This document shows, piece after piece, positions 61,598-64,000 of a stretch of DNA of 64,000 nucleotides. The notes below the pieces were generated by a model. That model was not told the origin of the DNA. It saw only the letters and a program-made list of their open reading frames with translations, and made no database searches. Both the position numbers and the translations under genes were made by a program. How positions within the stretch are numbered: position 1 is the stretch's first letter; the number at the start of each line of letters is the position of its first letter. This DNA comes from Streptomyces luteolus. Lineage in GTDB: Bacteria; Actinomycetota; Actinomycetes; Streptomycetales; Streptomycetaceae. The DNA lies in contig NZ_JASCIS010000015.1 of assembly GCF_029968015.1 (NCBI RefSeq), positions 62,001-126,000 of the forward strand, read 5' to 3'.

Positions 61598-61787
61598 ACA
61601 GCCAGACATTACCGGACAGGAACGCGTCACCGGAATGGACGTATGAACGAACGACCCGACGGCTGTACGAGCTACCGAAAGCCTCTCAAATCCCTCAGAG
61701 GGGTTTACAACGGCACCGTAGGTGGCATGTCGATTTCGCCGACGTGCGAATCCCCGAGCGCACACTGAGCGAAAGGCCCTGGCGCTT

Positions 61788-62201
61788 ATGAACACCACGG
61801 TCAGCTGCGAGCTGCACCTGCGCCTCGTTGTGTCGAGCGAGTCCTCACTCCCTGTACCCGCAGGACTGCGGTATGACACGGCCGATCCCTACGCCGTGCA
61901 CGCCACCTTCCACACCGGAGCCGAAGAGACGGTCGAGTGGGTCTTCGCCCGCGACCTTCTCGCGGAGGGCCTGCACCGGCCCACGGGCACCGGCGACGTC
62001 CGTGTCTGGCCGTCCCGCAGTCACGGTCAGGGCGTCGTCTGCATCGCCCTGAGCTCCCCGGAGGGCGAGGCTCTGCTCGAGGCCCCGGCGCGGGCCCTGG
62101 AGTCCTTCCTGAAGCGAACGGACGCCGCGGTGCCGCCAGGCACCGAACACCGCCACTTCGACCTCGACACGGAGCTCTCCCACATCCTCGCCGAGAGCTG
62201 A
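61788..62201 (+). CDS. ssgB: Sporulation-specific cell division activator SsgB
   Basis: SALP protein that marks future septum sites and recruits FtsZ in sporulating aerial hyphae. 137 residues, matching the known length, starting MNTTVSCELHLRLVVSSESS. The whole protein is the SALP domain. SsgB is known as the most conserved SALP. The ATG at 61788 follows a GAAAGG stretch 12 bp upstream. It has its own promoter region of about 190 bp. I found no BldD box there. Confidence 0.95.
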   Translation: MNTTVSCELHLRLVVSSESSLPVPAGLRYDTADPYAVHATFHTGAEETVEWVFARDLLAEGLHRPTGTGDVRVWPSRSHGQGVVCIALSSPEGEALLEAPARALESFLKRTDAAVPPGTEHRHFDLDTELSHILAES

Positions 62202-62398
62202 CGAGGCCCGACAACAAAGCAGCCCGTAGCCGTCCGACTCGGGGAGACGGCGCGGGCCTCGACAACCGCATAACGGCAGTGTTCGGCGCCGTCGCCGTGG
62301 GTTCGCCCGCAGCTGCGGCGCCGATGTGTTCGAGTCGAGCCGCTAGCATCGGCCAGCATCAGCGGGCGTCGGCCCGACCCAAGGCCAGGGAGCGATTC

Positions 62399-62959
62399 GT
62401 GCTGATCACCCACGACACCCGGTGCGCACTCGACGCGGTGTGCGCTCTGGTGAACTCATCGCCGGAGGACGACAGCCCCGACGGCCTCCCGGACATCGCG
62501 GCCCTCGACACCTTCGTACGCGCGCACGCCATCAGCGACGTCGGGCGGCTGACCGAGGACGACCTGGCGGCGGTCCGGGGCGTGCGCGCCCGGTTCGGCG
62601 AGATCTTCGAGGCGGCCGACGCACGTGCGGCGGCGCGGACCGTCAACGAGCTGGTCGCCGCGGCGGGTACCACCCCGCGGCTGACCGACCACGACGGCTA
62701 CGACTGGCACGTGCACTACTTCGCGCCCGGCGCCTCCGTCGCCGACCACCTCGCCGCCGACGGCGGGATGGCGCTCGCCTTCTTCATCGTCGCCGGGGAG
62801 CAGGAGCGGCTGCGCCGGTGCGAGGCGCCGGACTGCCGGCACACCTTCGTCGACCTGTCCCGCAACCGCTCCCGCCGCTACTGCGACAGCCGGACCTGCG
62901 GCAACCGGCTGCACGTCGCCGCGTACCGGGCCCGGCGCAAGGAGGCCGCGGCGGGCTGA
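62399..62959 (+). CDS. CGNR zinc-finger regulator (ABATE domain)
   Basis: 186 residues. N-terminal stress-response ABATE-like helical domain, then a CGNR zinc finger with its four cysteines in CEAPDCRHTFVD and YCDSRTCGNRLHVAAYRARR. Proteins of this kind are treated as transcription factors. GTG at 62399 has GGGAG 6 nt upstream. The target genes are unknown. It follows ssgB by 197 bp and may have its own promoter. Confidence 0.88.
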   Translation: MLITHDTRCALDAVCALVNSSPEDDSPDGLPDIAALDTFVRAHAISDVGRLTEDDLAAVRGVRARFGEIFEAADARAAARTVNELVAAAGTTPRLTDHDGYDWHVHYFAPGASVADHLAADGGMALAFFIVAGEQERLRRCEAPDCRHTFVDLSRNRSRRYCDSRTCGNRLHVAAYRARRKEAAAG

Positions 62960-62966
62960 GAGGCCT

Positions 62967-63014
62967 CCGGCGGCAGGGACTCACAAGAAACCGGCGGCAG
63001 GGATTCACAAGAAG
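62967..63014. repeat. 24-bp direct repeat overlapping the small membrane protein stop
   Basis: Two tandem copies of ccggcggcagggactcacaa.. at 62967-62990 and 62991-63014, with two mismatches. The second carries the stop and last two codons of the leftward small gene. The first repeats them beyond its end. Confidence 0.85.
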
Positions 63015-63157
63015 TAGAGGTCGTGCATCGCCGCCGCGAGGAGGAGGCAGCCGATCACCCCGAGGAAGATCATCAGGGGCGGCTGGGAGAGCGCGAAGAG
63101 ACAGCCTCGCGGCTCGGACGTGGGTGCGGGGACCTGGCCCCGGGGTGTTTCCTGCAT
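63005..63157 (-). CDS. Small single-pass membrane protein (50 aa)
   Basis: Short minus-strand frame of 50 residues from ATG 63157: MQETPRGQVPAPTSEPRGC, then a helix near residues 27-43 (LMIFLGVIGCLLLAAAM) and the end HDLYFL. Polar, Pro-rich N-terminus and one hydrophobic segment suggest a single-pass protein. Codon third positions are mostly G or C, like the neighbours. The ribosome-binding site is weak. No homologue is recalled. Confidence 0.55.
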   Translation of the reverse strand: MQETPRGQVPAPTSEPRGCLFALSQPPLMIFLGVIGCLLLAAAMHDLYFL

Positions 63158-63254
63158 CTCGCGGCGATGATGGCGCAGGGCATGGCGGGGGCAGGATCAA
63201 CACGCCCGGCTGGAGCGGGAGTTCGCCGGATCACGTGGTCTTTCGCGGCGGCTC

Positions 63255-63719
63255 TCAGATGCCGTGCTTCTTCAGAATCGCTTCGATGTCCGAGAAGTCC
63301 TCCGCCGGTGCGGCGGATCCGGCCTTGGGATGCTTCTCCTTGCGCTTCGGGGCGGACGTCTTCTCGTCGCGCTTCGGGGTGGGCGTCGCCGCCGTACGGC
63401 CCGCGCCGAGGGAGGGGGCGGAGGCCTGCGGAGCCACGGCGTCCTCCTGGGTGGCGCGTACGGCTCTGCGGCGCTCCACCGCGCGGGTCGTCATGAACAG
63501 CGCCCAGGCGAGCCCGAGCAGTCCGACGCCGATCCAGGTGCTCGGCTTGAAGACCAGGTCGGAGACCCATTCCACGGCCCCGGTCAGGACCAGGCCGATC
63601 GGGACGAGCGAGTACGCCGCGATGCGGGTCGCGGTCAGGAATCGCTTGCGGTACGCGGTGATCGCGGCGATGCCCAAGCCTGCCGCGGACACGGCGGAGC
63701 AGATGGTCTCGGCAAGCAT
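63255..63719 (-). CDS. Small membrane protein with basic C-terminal tail, function unknown
   Basis: 154 residues. About three transmembrane segments in residues 1-75 (ICSAVSAAGLGIAAITAY, VPIGLVLTGAVEWV, WIGVGLLGLAWALFMTT), then a cytoplasmic Lys/Pro/Ala-rich tail ending DFSDIEAILKKHGI. The ATG at 63719 has GGAGG 5-9 nt upstream. It is leftward and separated from a rightward gene by repeats. Confidence 0.8.
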   Translation of the reverse strand: MLAETICSAVSAAGLGIAAITAYRKRFLTATRIAAYSLVPIGLVLTGAVEWVSDLVFKPSTWIGVGLLGLAWALFMTTRAVERRRAVRATQEDAVAPQASAPSLGAGRTAATPTPKRDEKTSAPKRKEKHPKAGSAAPAEDFSDIEAILKKHGI

Positions 63720-63780
63720 CCGGTCCTCCAGCGGGGGCCTCGGGGTCACGTCCTCCCTCCATCGTGCACCGGTCGGGGCC

Positions 63781-63857
63781 CTCGGGGCCACGATCCGGCC
63801 GGACCTCAGGGAGATCTCGGGGCCACGGTCCGGCCGGACCTCAGGGTGATCTCGGGG
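63781..63857. repeat. 35-bp tandem repeat (2.2 copies)
   Basis: Copies at 63781-63815 and 63816-63850 differ at two bases and are followed by the first 7 bases of a third. They lie upstream of the leftward membrane gene, in the gap between divergent genes. Confidence 0.88.
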
Positions 63858-63939
63858 TCCGCCTCCTCCGAAGGTCCGGGTCGGGTCGGGGTCAGGTCCG
63901 GGTTTGGGGGCCTTGCGGCACTCCTGTGAGACTGTCCCC

Positions 63940-64000
63940 ATGAGCGACTCCTCTCCCCTCGAAACTCCCCTCGAACCCGCCGCCCGCCCCGTCCTCGACC
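63940..64000 (+). CDS. Start of a rightward gene cut by the window end
   Basis: ATG at 63940 opens a frame reading MSDSSPLETPLEPAARPVLD to the window edge. Codon usage is Streptomyces-like. Too little is present to name the protein. Confidence 0.55.
   Translation, partial: MSDSSPLETPLEPAARPVLD

Noticed and set aside
61598..61787. BldD box in the ssgB promoter
   Set aside because: I looked for TNAC-N5-GTNA because ssgB is a developmental gene, but no stretch fits.

Overview
The window is a stretch of Streptomyces-type chromosome. Evidence: very high G+C with G/C-biased third codon positions, frequent GTG and some TTG starts, and Streptomyces developmental genes (bldD, ssgB) within an actinobacterial housekeeping order: pyr/car, aro, alaS, rpsD, hisS, relA-secDF-ruv, pdxST and a pgsA-patA-pimA lipid operon. 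It reads as core chromosome. I see no phage, insertion sequence, CRISPR array or biosynthetic cluster.

Layout. 1-7.8 kb: the leftward pyr operon (pyrR-pyrB-pyrC-PH membrane protein-carA-carB; carB is cut by the left edge). A hairpin with a PyrR-type loop covers the pyrR ribosome-binding site. 8.0-8.5 kb: rightward bldD behind two abutting BldD-type boxes. 8.7-17.7 kb: leftward nusB, efp, a Xaa-Pro-peptidase-like protein with altered metal ligands, a P-loop protein, aroB-aroK-aroC, aroE and mltG. 17.8-22.7 kb: ruvX, alaS, two small membrane-associated proteins and rpsD. 22.7-31.4 kb: an iron-box-preceded DUF2470 protein, a nuclease lipoprotein, rarA, a VKOR-like protein, hisS, a metallo-hydrolase, a cyclophilin and a DUF349 protein. 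31.5-43.4 kb: relA, apt, secF, secD, yajC, ruvB, ruvA, ruvC, yebC, pdxT and pdxS, all leftward. 43.5-47.4 kb: a membrane protein, a small pseudogene and the phosphatidylinositol mannoside genes pimA, patA and pgsA. 47.7-54.7 kb: an EF-G-like factor, a membrane protein, a HIT protein and thrS. 54.9-57.7 kb: a little-understood group (397-aa protein, DUF4365 nuclease-like protein, divergent DEDDh exonuclease). 57.8-64 kb: two identical tRNA-Val(CAC) genes, an SRPBCC protein, a large membrane protein, a PGPGW protein, ssgB, a CGNR zinc-finger regulator, an unlisted 50-residue membrane protein and a small membrane protein.

How the genes work together. Co-directional genes overlap by 1-4 bp at many junctions (carA/PH/pyrC, aroB/K/C, alaS/ruvX, ruvC/ruvA, secF/apt, pgsA/patA/pimA), which points to translational coupling. 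The main pathways are pyrimidine, shikimate and PLP synthesis, PIM lipids, Sec export, Holliday-junction processing, (p)ppGpp signalling and sporulation control.

The most notable points are the regulatory sites (PyrR hairpin, paired BldD boxes, an 18/19 iron box), the DUF4365 locus, and many short tandem repeats. At least three of these repeats duplicate the last codons and stop of a gene.
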